NCBI GenBank assembly: GCA_022385755.1
Contig: MU278370.1
Coordinates: 9,247 to 73,246 of the forward strand
From: Trametopsis cervina
Lineage: Eukaryota > Basidiomycota > Agaricomycetes > Polyporales > Irpicaceae
Direction of reading: 5' to 3'
DNA length: 64,000 nt
The position numbers were made by a program, and so were the translations under genes. The stretch's first letter is position 1. Every line of letters starts with the position of its first letter. Shown one piece after another: positions 22,601-35,190 of the stretch. The notes under the pieces were generated by a model, which worked only from the letters and a program-made list of their open reading frames with translations, did not search any database and was not told where the DNA came from.

Positions 22601-24436
22601 GACCACATGTTGTGTTCAGGCAGGTGGGCGTTGAAGTACTTCTTAGCCAGGTTATGAAGAAGCTCAAACGGTGAATCTGGCTACAGGCTGGCGATGCAGC
22701 CATACTTGTCGAATACGGGGAAGCAAAGCTAGATTTTCACGTACGCGCGCGCGTTCATGCCTTCGAACAAGCGGTCCGAAATATGAACGTTAAAGGCGTC
22801 TGGGCATTATGCCCATGCATACGATCCACGATGGTCAGTCTGACTCGCGCATTCATTCTTACATCTGTCCTGAATTTCATTTCACAGGTGCGATTCGATC
22901 CTGCTCTTGTGGCTCAGTCAGACGTTCTAGAGGCTCTTGTGAAGGCCGAAAAATCCCTACCCGATTCGGTGCACGAACTCGTATTCGAAGGTCGAAAAAT
23001 CACATTCCCGATCGTCCTGGATGATCCATGGACAAAGGATGCACTCAATCGGTATATGTTATCCATACGAGATGAAGCGGTTTATTTACCTAGCAATATT
23101 GACTACCTGGCAAGAAATAACGGATTGGAAGGTGGCGCTGAGGAAGCATTGAAATTACTCGTAGGCACCGACTGGGTGAGCCATAAGGCTACAAACGAGA
23201 CCTACATTCCCTCTGACAGTCAAACCTTCTAGCTCGTGTTTGGTGTAGGCTTTTATCTAGCCTGTCCGTTCTTAGTTCCGGTCAGTTATGTTGGGCGTAC
23301 TCACCGTAGTCCGCTCTGACATGATACATAGATTGACCCGCGGTGTCGTCTGGTGGGGCAGAAGATGAACCCGTCTCGAACCTACACCGCCCGAGTACGT
23401 GAAAAGCTAGCCTAACTTTGAACATTATATTTGTGCTTAGCGAGTGACGTTATAGGGCGCGATAGGCATTGCGGGGCTCGTGGCTGCTATATATCCTATC
23501 GAGTCCCCAGGCGGGTACCAGTTGTATGGCCGGACGTTGCCGCCGTGGCAGACCTGGGGGAGTGGTGCGGACTTTACGCCAGACAAACCTCACCTGCTGC
23601 AACCGTTTGATCAGGTACATACTTTATATGCTGTGGGGAATATGTATCTTTGTGTTGATGCTCCGCTTACGCCAGGTCGCATTTGAGATAGTGTCCGAGA
23701 CGCAATATACCAAGGTAAACCAATCCCTACCGCCCACCGCTTTTTGTATGATTTTTTATGTGGAGAGTAGATTGAGCTGCAGTTTGACGCAGGGCAGTAC
23801 AAATTCAAAGTAAGGCGGTTAGACCTACGGTTTCGCAGGTTCTGACGCTGAGGTTTTTCTCTCATAGATTGAACCTGCAACGTTCTCCATACGTGCTTAC
23901 GATGCGTACGTTGAGTCGATTAGCGAAGAGATTGCTATTTTTCGAGAACGTCAAGCTGAAGGCGTAGCGCGCGAAGAAACAAGGTATCACATTTCCAGCC
24001 AAATTCCGATCGATTAAGCCCCGCTCATTCATGTACCAGGGAGTCTGAGCTGCTTGCACGATGGGAAGCACGAAAGCGAGAAGAAAGAGAACGATTCAAC
24101 AACGTCATGGTAGACAGTAATTCAGGTTAGCTTCCTCGAATCCCTGCAGCAATGATCTCGTAGTTAATTATGACTTCCATAGCCCCGCAAGCCTCTCTCC
24201 ATTCAGGTTTTGCACTCACCGCCTCCATGGCGGCCGGCGTGTGGAAGCTGCCGCACCACGTCGGGTACATCGTTCAGTCTGCCGAGGATGTTCTTGTTGT
24301 TCTGGAGGTGATGAAGACTGAGATTAATGTTGAGGCAGGAGAAGAAAATATCGGCCGAACGGTAAGCAGTTACGGCCCCGGAATCAGAATTGGCGCGGTC
24401 GTGAAGCCAGGCCAGGTGCTTATGATGTTTGAGTAA
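19637..24436 (+). CDS. Biotin-dependent urea carboxylase-like / lactam-utilisation protein (BC-AHS2-AHS1-BCCP)
   Basis: Nineteen phase-consistent exons give 1267 residues. Domains in order: biotin carboxylase with ATP-grasp (about 1-470; [46 protein letters not shown]); AHS2/KipA/PxpC-like (about 487-800; [22 protein letters not shown]); AHS1/KipI/PxpB-like (about 855-1110; [24 protein letters not shown]); a charged linker; and a biotin carrier domain (about 1190-1267) with the acceptor lysine in EVMKTE. This is the layout of urea carboxylase. The amidase (allophanate hydrolase) half of fungal Dur1,2 is absent. The next gene is a LamB/YcsF protein, as in bacterial 5-oxoprolinase loci and, from memory, the A. 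nidulans lam locus, so a lactam or 5-oxoproline role is at least as likely as urea. Substrate is inference. All catalytic blocks look intact. Confidence 0.88.
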
Positions 24437-24752
24437 TTCTCTGGTGAGTATCTACTGCTCGATAAGGATACGTACTCTCAGATCCATATCTCTGACCCCA
24501 GGAGTGCTATGTTGAGACGTTGTAGGACACGCCTCTTGGATCTATATACTCTTTTGTTTTCTGATTCTTGAGTAGAGAAGTCATGAGGTCGTGCACATGA
24601 TTGCTTCTATCTAAACAGAGCGTATGCCAAGAATCCCACCCTTGTGTGAAACTCCAACCGACACCACGCACGGTGCATATCCCTTATCACACTCTCTCAT
24701 ATTGTTCAGCACTCGTTTCTGACCAGCAAGTACACTGTATCTTCGCAGCAGT
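24437..24752. promoter_or_regulatory. Intergenic region between the lamA-like and lamB-like genes
   Basis: 316 bp on a head-to-tail gene pair. Contains GATAAG at 24461-24466 and its complement CTTATC at 24683-24688, both matches to the HGATAR site of nitrogen GATA factors. Must also hold the 3' end of the upstream gene. Confidence 0.35.
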
Positions 24753-26057
24753 ATGGCTTTACCATTCAAGTCGACCGTGAATTGTGATATGGGAGAGGTA
24801 CGTCCGCAGGTGGTGTATCCGTGCCACCATCCCGTACTCGCTAACTACGCATATATGACCCTTTAGGGCTATTCTCTGTACAAGATGGTGAGCACTTGCG
24901 TTAAGTACATCTCAAGTCGGATGTTCCAAGCCCTCACTACTAGGGCGCAGATGGTAGTCTCATGAAACGCATCCACTTAGCAAACGTCGCTTGCGGATTC
25001 CATGCAGGGTATTGCCCCATATTTCCCCACCCGCCCTTCCTCTCTTTTGCTCACGGGCATCTACACCTCTCAAAGAGATTTCACTATCATGGACAAGACC
25101 GTCCAGTTAGCGAAGGCACACGGCGTTCTCGTCGGGGCACACCCGTCCTTGCCTGACCGACAAGGGTTTGGGCGTCGGGAGATGAGCATTGACGCTGTGA
25201 GGAGTTCTCTTCGTACGCTCAAACTATAGCAGTATATCATGCTCTTACTATAGGATGAGCTGGGTAACTGCATCACGTACCAAGTTGGTGCCCTGTGCGG
25301 TTTCCTCACCAAATATGGCATGCAGCTTAACCACGCACGTTTTTTTCGAGATCACCCGGCTGGGTTTGCTTGACTAATATTCTGTTTACTGATTAGATTA
25401 AACCACATGGCGCGGCGTATGGTATGACCTCTCGTGATCTCGTTCTCGCGCGTGCCGTCGCTCTCGTCGCCAAGTCTTTCGGCGTTGGAATCATGGGACT
25501 GGCGGGGACGTATCATCAACAGGCAGCGCAGGAAGTCGGCGTGCCATTCATAGCGGGTACGACTCCATTAATGATCAAACAGACAAGGGATTGACCAATG
25601 GAGCGCAGAATGGTTCGCTGATCTTGAATACAGCCCTGAAGGGAAGCTGCTTATCACCAGGTGGGATTCGCCTCTGCATGGCTATACATGTCCCCTCATT
25701 TTGATTTCTTCTGTCGTCGTCTCCCAGAGAACATACACCGGTTTCTCAGTCCACTGTCCGGGAAAGAGTGAGCGCGCATTTTGTTCAGGCCATCATCATC
25801 ACTGACCTCATCTCGTTCACGTCTATAGGTGGAGAGACTACTGACTAGGCGAGAGATCACCACGACATCGGGCGCTCTGCCTTTTGCGGCTGATGTGCAA
25901 GAAGTGTCGATTTGTTGCCACTCTGACACACCTGTGAGTATATTCCTTCGTAAGTCCCTCAGGTCTAGCTAAGCAGCGCGACTATGAATAGGGTGCGGTG
26001 GAAATCGCCACTACTGTGAAGACAATGGTGGACATTCACAATGGGAAGCAGGAATGA
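24753..26057 (+). CDS. LamB/YcsF family protein (5-oxoprolinase subunit A / PxpA-like)
   Basis: Ten exons give 251 residues, the normal family length. Conserved blocks: [81 protein letters not shown]. In bacteria the family member PxpA works with PxpB and PxpC to open 5-oxoproline in an ATP-dependent way; the Aspergillus LamB is needed for growth on 2-pyrrolidinone (from memory). Here PxpC- and PxpB-like domains are fused in the gene just upstream, so the two products probably act together. Exon 2 is only 21 nt. The intron at 25335-25396 needs a GC-AG donor (GCACGT) to keep the conserved [15 protein letters not shown] join in frame. Confidence 0.9.
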
Positions 26058-26306
26058 GGCCTGACAAAGTGGACGGAAGATGGAGTATCCTGTGCATTAC
26101 TGGTGTATCACTGCCAATGTATCTTGAAGCTGGAGAGGATGGTAAATAGCATCATTACAGTTTGCAACAGTCAATGAATAAACCTTTCTCATCTGAGTTT
26201 GTCGTGATGAGTTGAAGCGCAATGCATGTACTGGTCATAGAAAGACAGACACACCTTTAGAGTTCTATCACTATAAAAAGCATCTTGAGCTGAAAGTCAA
26301 ATATCT

Positions 26307-27844
26307 TCAAGAGGAAGGGCTGGCTTCATTAAGAAGACACGAGATACGCGTTATAACGAGTGCAACATCTCCTGTGCATTCCACACGGTCTCGACGAACA
26401 AAATCGTCGTAACAGGTCCGTATAGCAACCAGTACAACAGAATCTGGTGGTCTGAGATGAGGCGGAGCAACGGGGAACGACGCCGCAAGTCCATTCAGCT
26501 AATGTAAGAACCCTTGTTGAGCATTGTACGATGAAAGGTCATAGTCACTGCTGTCTTACCTTCACGGGTGAGTGCATTCTTTCCAACACGTACGCGATCA
26601 TGCTCCAGAACGTGAGCCAGCTAAGAGACGACAGATCAACTCGGGGCTCCTGTTATGAAACAAGGTGATTGAGAGTTGTGCTCACTTCCAACCTGCATCA
26701 TGTTTTACCACGTTCTGCACAACAGCAGAAAATTCGCGCTTCCATTCATCCTTATCGTGCGAAGACTTGACCATCATCTCTTGAACATCGTCAAGTGCGT
26801 CTTCAACCTCGACTACCTTCTCACACATTGACATGTATAGGGCAGGTAAGTTGTTTGAGTTGCACCAGTTGTGATTAATCGAGATACAGTCAGTGAGGTT
26901 CTCAACCTGCATACGAACCAAGCCAAATGACATACTCGGATGCAAAGGGTAGTAAGATAGACGAAGTTGCTTACCTGATGGTACCAGCCGCTTGGACTTG
27001 ATTACATTAGTAATCCAGAACATGGGGTCAGAGGTAGCTCGTTGGCTCACACGAAGATGGTTTCGCCTGCTTCCTGTTCAACGACGATACACTGTGCTTT
27101 TCTAAAATAGGGGAATCGAAGCTCATCGACATGACGAACATCGTGCACTGTAACCCGTCGGCCTTCCATGAACAGATGTGAGGTGTATTCCGGAGGGAAC
27201 AGCCACCAGCGCTTTCGTCCGCAAATGTTACTCGACCATGAGTAGGAGCAGTAGACGTCCCGATGCAGAGGCGTGAAGGTGCCCGCTGTGCCAACGTACA
27301 CAAAGCGGAAATCGTCAGACGTACATGCGGTGTAGTAGGCGTTCATCCAGTCGTCCTTGAAAATGTCGGGAATTGTATAGAACGGGGTCGGAGGAGATGC
27401 AGAGGAGGATGCGCTACCCGTACATTCAACATTTCGGGCAAGGTGCCAGTCTTTTACATACAAATGTTGCCCCTCTCCGCGCATCCACTGCGATGCAACT
27501 TGTTCAAATATAGCTGTCTCGCATTCGAGGTTTCCAAACGAGTCACAAGTGCTGCAGTCGGCCACTGACACCTCTTCTTCGCCGTATTGTTGCACGAGAT
27601 ATCGCCAGTTGATCCTTGAATCTGATTCCAAGGGGCCGCGGGTCTCAGACTCTGTCTTCGCTACCGTCCAAAGGTCGAATGCGGGCCACGAACTGACGAG
27701 TTGGTGTCTGAGGATCACGGGTCGGTTGGGAGTTAGATATTCGTCGAGGAACTTTTGGTATGTAATGTCGCCGTCCACACGTTCTATTTGTAGCGCAACT
27801 TCGCCAGTTTCATATTCCGGTTCGGAGCCCAATGTAGCTACCAT
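26307..27844 (-). CDS. JmjC-domain 2-oxoglutarate/Fe(II) dioxygenase, JMJD4-like
   Basis: Five exons (27844-27051, 26996-26975, 26906-26686, 26620-26560, 26498-26307) give 429 residues. JMJD4 in animals hydroxylates the translation termination factor eRF1; the fungal role is not established. Visible features: an N-terminal cupin-like lead (YQKFLDEYLTPNRPVILRHQ), then the iron motif in TFTPLHRDVYCSYSWSSNI, then GRKRWWLFPPEY. The second iron histidine is expected in VPSGWYHQVENLTDCISINH, which appears only when a 22 nt exon (26975-26996) is spliced in. 2OG-contact residues look normal. The C-terminal tail is divergent. The gene is convergent with the lamB-like gene, with only about 250 bp between stops, and is probably unrelated to it. 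Confidence 0.87.
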
Positions 27845-28244
27845 CTTGTAATGGCATCCACTGCGATGGTTTTGCTTCGTCCAGGGTAAGATGGAGAGTT
27901 TAGATTTGGAAACTTCGTGTCATTAGGCGCCGTCATTATAACGGATCATTCAGCTCGGAGGCAGCACCATCCACGCTCTCAATATCCAGGTGCATAAATT
28001 TGGTTTCCGATGGAAGGATGCATGATTCTCAGAAGTGCCCGTACATAGCCGACACGTGTATAAAACGACTTGAATATTCGCATCAGCGGACGTTGGACTT
28101 CAAGCTCCAAGTTCGTCACGAACGACCCAACATCTTTACGGTAGTAAGAATAACAACATTGAAGTGAAGCAAAAGCGATATCTGCAACAAATAATTGCGA
28201 AAGGGGCTTGCACGAACAAGGATAAGAATGATCGTACGTCTAAT
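27845..28244. other. Intergenic region
   Basis: Promoter side of the JMJD4-like gene and 3' side of the next minus-strand gene. No coding signal or repeat seen. Confidence 0.5.
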
Positions 28245-29415
28245 TTAAACCATCTTTAGCTCGCCAACGACATGGGAGATACCTGCCATCTCCCACGATC
28301 CGCCCCAACCTTGTCTCCGTTCCGTACGCATCGTGCGCGGAGTCTTGGGCACTTTCTTAACCCAATACGGGGCTTTGAGGGATGGAACACGGGACATTGT
28401 AACGACGGGAGGGGGAAGACTGCGGGAAGGAACCAGAACGGGGGGTCGTGGCAGTCGTCGCGGGGCTACAACAGGAGGAGCGGGCGACTTCACCTTCATC
28501 AGGGCAGAAGGCGGTGGGGGAGACGGTAAAGACGGGGCAGGATCGGTAACTGTGTTTCTAGTGACGGGCTTCACCGGCAAAGGGGGCAAAACGCGGGATG
28601 GCGGTGCGAGGTTCAACTGCGGGGGCCGATTTTTGAATCGCTTGCTGAATGCAGCCATGGTTTTCGCCTCCGAGCGGACCATGTTTTCTGCCACGCTCTT
28701 TAGCTGCCCTGAGACAGGATGGACGGGTTCCGCGACGTTGTGAAGGGGGTGCGTGGGCGTGGAGGGTTCCTCGGTGGGTATGGGTGCATCGGCGTGTTCC
28801 ATGCTGCTTCGTGTTTCTGCCACAGGACTAGCCACGACAAGCGGCTGCATGTCTCCGAGCGAACGGCTGCGCCGAAGTTGCGCCTTCCTAGTCTTACTCT
28901 GGGATACGCGCACCGCCTCCGGATGACCGTGAAGCGCCGCCCACCCTGCACCTGCATCCCTCGAGGTTGGGGATTTGACTTTGTTCAGATCGGCGTCGTC
29001 ACGTGCATGTGCACGGTAAAGGTCTGCGAAGGTGGACACCCGGTTGGCTTCATCGCCGGCCTGGCCTAACGATCGGTAACCCATCTCCTTGGGGGCATTA
29101 TACACCATCATGCTCAACAGGCTATCGAGCTGACGTTGCAGCTGGAGAGGCGATACTTGGGAAGCCGAAACTGCGAAGCCCGACGATGGAGAGACCATTG
29201 ACCTTGGGAACATTGGGCTATCAGCTGGGAGGGGCACAGATATATTAGTGCCGTGCTTACTGTCCGACCACGATGACCTCCGACAATGGGGATTGAGGGA
29301 GCGTCGACGCCCGCATGTAGTGCTTCTGTTGCGCAAGCTGTAGAGGCAGCTCTGTAGGGCGGGGACGAGCGACTTTGGCAGAGGCAGCCACGCCGTTAGC
29401 GGATCGTTTGAACAT
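28245..29415 (-). CDS. Proline-rich basic protein of unknown function
   Basis: I do not recognise the family. Two exons (29415-29261 and 29217-28245, minus) join over a 43 nt intron to give 375 residues. I chose the ATG at 29415 (start MFKRSANGVAASAKVARPRP) because the open frame above it is full of residues typical of untranslated sequence. The middle holds a helical segment (QLQRQLDSLLSMMVYNAPKE), the rest is Ser/Pro/Arg rich with a long proline tract (SLPSPPPPSALMKVKSPAPP). The C-terminus has a W-G-x-W pattern (GWGGSWEMAGISHVVGELKM), faintly like the end of the paralogue family at 17,920 and 45,980, but the rest does not match. The 43 nt intron is short, so the exact join is uncertain. Confidence 0.65.
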
Positions 29416-30175
29416 GATGTCGTGCAAGTTAAAGAGAACGAGAAGAAATTGCAGGGAGCTTCAAGGAAACTGTTGAAACGTTTAGATGCAGACAAGTAAA
29501 GTGGACCAGCCACCGAGGAATTAAAGGAAAGTAAGGAAAGAAAAGGTAGGATACCGTCGTAGGGTCGTGCCAATTCGTCTGCCGGGACGGGGGGCTGTTC
29601 AACGCCCCACCTCGCTTTTATACGTTGTCTCGGGTCTTTACCGCTGTCTTCCAGTTAGACTCTGCCATGATTTAGGACATTCCGGTTGCGCTGGAAAGGA
29701 TGAAACGGTATCAGTGTACACTGCTATTCTGCCATCCGGGGGACTTTCCGCGACTGATGCAATCATTCCGCCCAACGCCTCGTTGGGCGGCGCTAATTGC
29801 GCCACCGTACTGGTAACTGCGATCTTACTAGAGGCGACCATGTCAAGACACCCGCAGTGTGCGAGGCAGTCCATAGCCGGGCTCGTGGCCGGGCTCGTAT
29901 GGTCAAAGCAGTTGCGTGAAGAAGTGAATCGCAAAACTTGTCCGGTTACTCTGCGAGCCGCACACTGTACTGTAACTGGGGCGGTCACACCACCCTTCGG
30001 ACGATAAATATTTTCATACAACGCAGACGTCTCGTAAATTATATTCATATGAGGATAATCCGTAGCTTGATGATACAATTGCCGCGGAGGTTTGCAGACC
30101 CAAAAAGAGAGATGGTTGTGTAGAGCTTGAAATATGATGATACATCACGCAGGTTTGTAGGTCCGAGGACATGCT
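29416..30175. other. Intergenic region between the proline-rich gene and chk1
   Basis: Holds the TATA-containing promoter of the proline-rich protein gene and the 3' end of chk1. Two overlapping 146-codon frames on opposite strands (about 29,567-30,078) mirror each other and show no motif. Confidence 0.5.
29615..29622 (-). promoter_or_regulatory. TATA box upstream of the proline-rich protein gene
   Basis: Minus-strand TATAAAAG, about 200 nt above the ATG at 29415. A good consensus match in the right orientation, with GC-rich flanks. Confidence 0.4.
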
Positions 30176-32225
<2,050 letters not shown>

Positions 32226-32581
32226 CTCTGCGGTATTAGTGGTGGCGTCAGTGAACAAAGGGACCAGCACGGCCAACGCGCCGCGTGTGCTCGCGTAGAG
32301 TCGCGGTCACGTGGTTTTGCCTCCAGGCGCGTAATGTGTTAGTACTCAGTGTAAGATGCCCTCGTCCACTCCTCATCCCAAGCGCGCTGTGACATGATCA
32401 CGATTCAATTACTACTGTATATCTGGGTCTGCGTTCATGATGGGCGGCCTAAAATTTCCAGGTATGGCTTTGTTGAATACGCTCAAATACCCGATAGACA
32501 TGCTATCGGAACAGTGCTCCTGTATTACGCGGCATTAACTCTATTGTATATTTTTACTACTGACGTGAATTATATGCCCTG
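32226..32581. other. Intergenic region upstream of chk1
   Basis: Promoter side of chk1 and 3' side of the kinase-like gene. AT-rich near 32,530-32,580. No coding motif. Confidence 0.5.
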
Positions 32582-34409
32582 TCACTGGTACCATACAAAC
32601 TCATGGGAGATCCTTTCCAGCATCTGAAGATCGTGCTTCATACGCATTCTCCCACAAGGTTGAATTCCCTTCACAAACCCGGCGTCCCCACTAATCAACA
32701 AGTCGTAATGCTGGCTTCCTACTTCATCTTCATTGTCAAAAATTACGCTGCCGCCGTCGTCGTCGTCGCTGCCATCGATGTCCCGACCTGAGAAGTCGAA
32801 GTCAACCAGCTTGGCGCGATATTCGCCTTTCTCTGCATGGAGCATGATATTCGGACGTCGAACGTCGCCATGGACAATCCCGTCACGATGGAGCAGGTCG
32901 AGCGCGACCTCGAGATCGGCGACCACAGATTGGGGAAGGGATGTGTCGTCGTTAAACAGTGCCGCTGCAGAGTACCCTCCGAGGAACTCCATCACGATCA
33001 TCCAAACTCCTCCGAGGAGCTTCTCAGCAAAATAGAGCTTTGGGGCCATTGCTGGTTCATGATCTGCGAGGATGCGATGTGCGCGAACCGAGTAGCGTTC
33101 CGCGAACTTGACCAGTGCTGGCTGCCCCTTGTACAATGCGCGCCACATTGAACAGGTATACTCGTTGTGTTCTTCCCCGAAGTTAATTCGTCTTTCATAC
33201 ACAAGGTCAGCGAGCGGGGGTTTCGAGTCGAGCCGGGTAGGGTTTGGAAAGAAACGCGTGAGGTCCTGCTGTTCCTTCGACCTCGGCACCACGCCTTGGT
33301 AGTACTTGCGCAAGCGATGAAGCGCGCAGCGTACCACATCAAAATGCTTTGCGATGTGTTCGATGTGCCGGCGGATGTATTGGTGGCCGCCAGGGCCTAT
33401 AATGGCCATATAATCGGTCAAGTGGTGTACAAAGAGATCTTCTCCTTGGATCGACACGGAAATCCGGATATATGGACCCGCGATGGCAATATGAATACAA
33501 GGGAGATGGGTGGCATAAGCAATCCCGAGTAGCTGTGTAAGAAATGAGCGAGAACCTTACAAGTATGAACTGAAATAGTCACATGAGGCTCGAGAGCTAT
33601 AAGCTTGCGGTACTCCAATACGCTTTGTATATCAGCCTCACACAAGTGGGGTTTCAGTTGGATATGGAGAGGTATTGCACAGGAGTCTGATTCGCCTTCC
33701 ACTTTGACCCAAAAGGCAAGATTGGATGGAGAAGGGCCACATCCTACGTCGCGGCTGGCGTAACTCGTCCCCATGTCCGAAGAGCGAAGTTCGAGGAGCG
33801 ACTGGAGTGTACTCCATATCGCACGTCGCAAGTCGCTATCGCTAAAGTATCGGTGAGCATTCTGCACGATCGTGAACAGCTTAGCCGTCCCGGTAAGGGT
33901 GCTAGCTTTGGCCTTGAACGATTGGATATTTTCAATGTCGTCCTGCAGTTGGGCAATGACCGGGTCAAAGACGGAGACGGGTAGCCCCAAACGAAGACAA
34001 CGACCGTTATAGATTGGATTCTCCTCTTGCTCTGAAGGCCACTTCGTCATGTCGTTAAGAACGTCCGATGGCGGCGCAGCTTTCTGAGCGCGCTCAAAGG
34101 CCCTCTCCTGGTCTGTCAAGACGCGTCCGTATTCAGATACAACGACTACGGGCAGCATATCGCATATCTTACGTTGCAAGAGCTCATTGGGAGCCTCTTC
34201 TTCTTCTGTGTCTCCTTTTGGGCGGTCGGTTGCTGCAGCACAACGAGTTATGGATGGAGCAAAACGGTCAATGTATTGTGGTAACACAAACCGTGTTCGT
34301 AGACAACAAATAGAGTGCCAGAGAAGTCAATAATGCTAAAGGGGAGGAATTGGTCGATGCTCAAGAACCGATGCCTGTTGAATGCTTCTTGGTAATTCAC
34401 GCCTGACAT
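32582..34409 (-). CDS. Basidiomycete protein-kinase-like protein with atypical HGD and DFD motifs
   Basis: 581 residues from three exons (34409-34292, 34232-33556, 33532-32582). The N-terminal 300 residues match a pattern I recall from large basidiomycete families (NLAFWVKVEGESDSCAIPLH, then THLPCIHIAIAGPYIRISVS). The C-terminal part is kinase-like: an Ala-Lys pair in QPALVKFAERY, a catalytic loop HGDVRRPNIML in place of HRDxKxxN, and DFDFSG in place of DFG. Asp and Asn of the loop are kept, so activity is possible but not assured. The second intron needs a GTTCTC donor to keep the frame, a weak site. The gene sits next to chk1 on the same strand but shares no close similarity. Function unknown. 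Confidence 0.78.
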
Positions 34410-35190
34410 AGTTTTAGGGGGTGGCGAATTGTACGCCTATGCAATATGTCAGTGCAAAAAAGAGACGAACCAGGCACAGACACAGGCCTTGTATATACTC
34501 CAAAAACCATCCGAGCTACTGAGAGTCTCCGTAAAAGTCTCCGCGCGACATATCAATGCCTGCGCAGGTGTCTCCAGGTCTGGTGTAAAAACATTTGTAT
34601 CGATATGTCTGAGCTTTGACGAGACAACCTCGAAAATAGTGTAGCGACGAGACATGACGAGGTAGGAGTAGGACAAGTACTTGCCCCTATCTTCTCGCTT
34701 ATTCTCGCTCAACATCGGCGAGACTCGGCGTCCTCTCGGTGACGATCGAGTGACGATCGAGTGTCGATCGCTCGTTGGATAAGAACGAGTACGAAGACAT
34801 CCTTTTACGAGAGCTATCGTATCCTGGAAAGTTATAAAATGAGTGGTGGCTGCCTGCAAAACTGCACTAGGGCTAGCATGGCACCCGGGCATCTCTACAA
34901 ATTTAGGGAAGAACCATCCTTTTGAGTTCTCTGGAATTGCACATGAGTGAGACACGCGGAGTCAGCTCACTCGATCGAGTATGAGGCGGCTGAGGCCCTG
35001 GAGTAGACATACTACTTGAGAGCGAAAAACACATCAGCTACTTGCGAAATGCCCATAAGAACCCAGGTGGGACTCACACCAGCTCATCAACATACACGCG
35101 CCTACATGACGATGTCAAAAAGCACAGCAATATTGAGTCCAATACATAGCATAAATACGCACAGCAGTGTCCATATACCTCAAAACGCAA
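34410..35190. other. Intergenic region upstream of the kinase-like gene
   Basis: A 168-codon minus frame (34449-34955) lacks any motif and crosses a CGATCG-rich repeat, so I do not call it. The rest is 3' flank of the next minus-strand gene. Confidence 0.45.
34740..34770. repeat. Short tandem CGATCG-centred repeat
   Basis: TGACGATCGAG occurs twice in direct succession (34740-34750, 34751-34761), followed by a partial copy TGTCGATCG. The core is palindromic. It lies about 330 bp above the kinase-like gene's ATG and could be a transcription-factor site array. Confidence 0.5.

Noticed and set aside
19637..24436. Complete urea amidolyase (Dur1,2)
   Set aside because: No amidase (allophanate hydrolase) domain is encoded in or upstream of the gene, and the partner is a LamB/YcsF protein.
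29567..30078. Two overlapping 146-codon frames on opposite strands
   Set aside because: They mirror each other and have no motif.
34449..34955. 168-residue minus-strand protein
   Set aside because: No motif, crosses a short tandem repeat, and lies in the promoter of the kinase-like gene.
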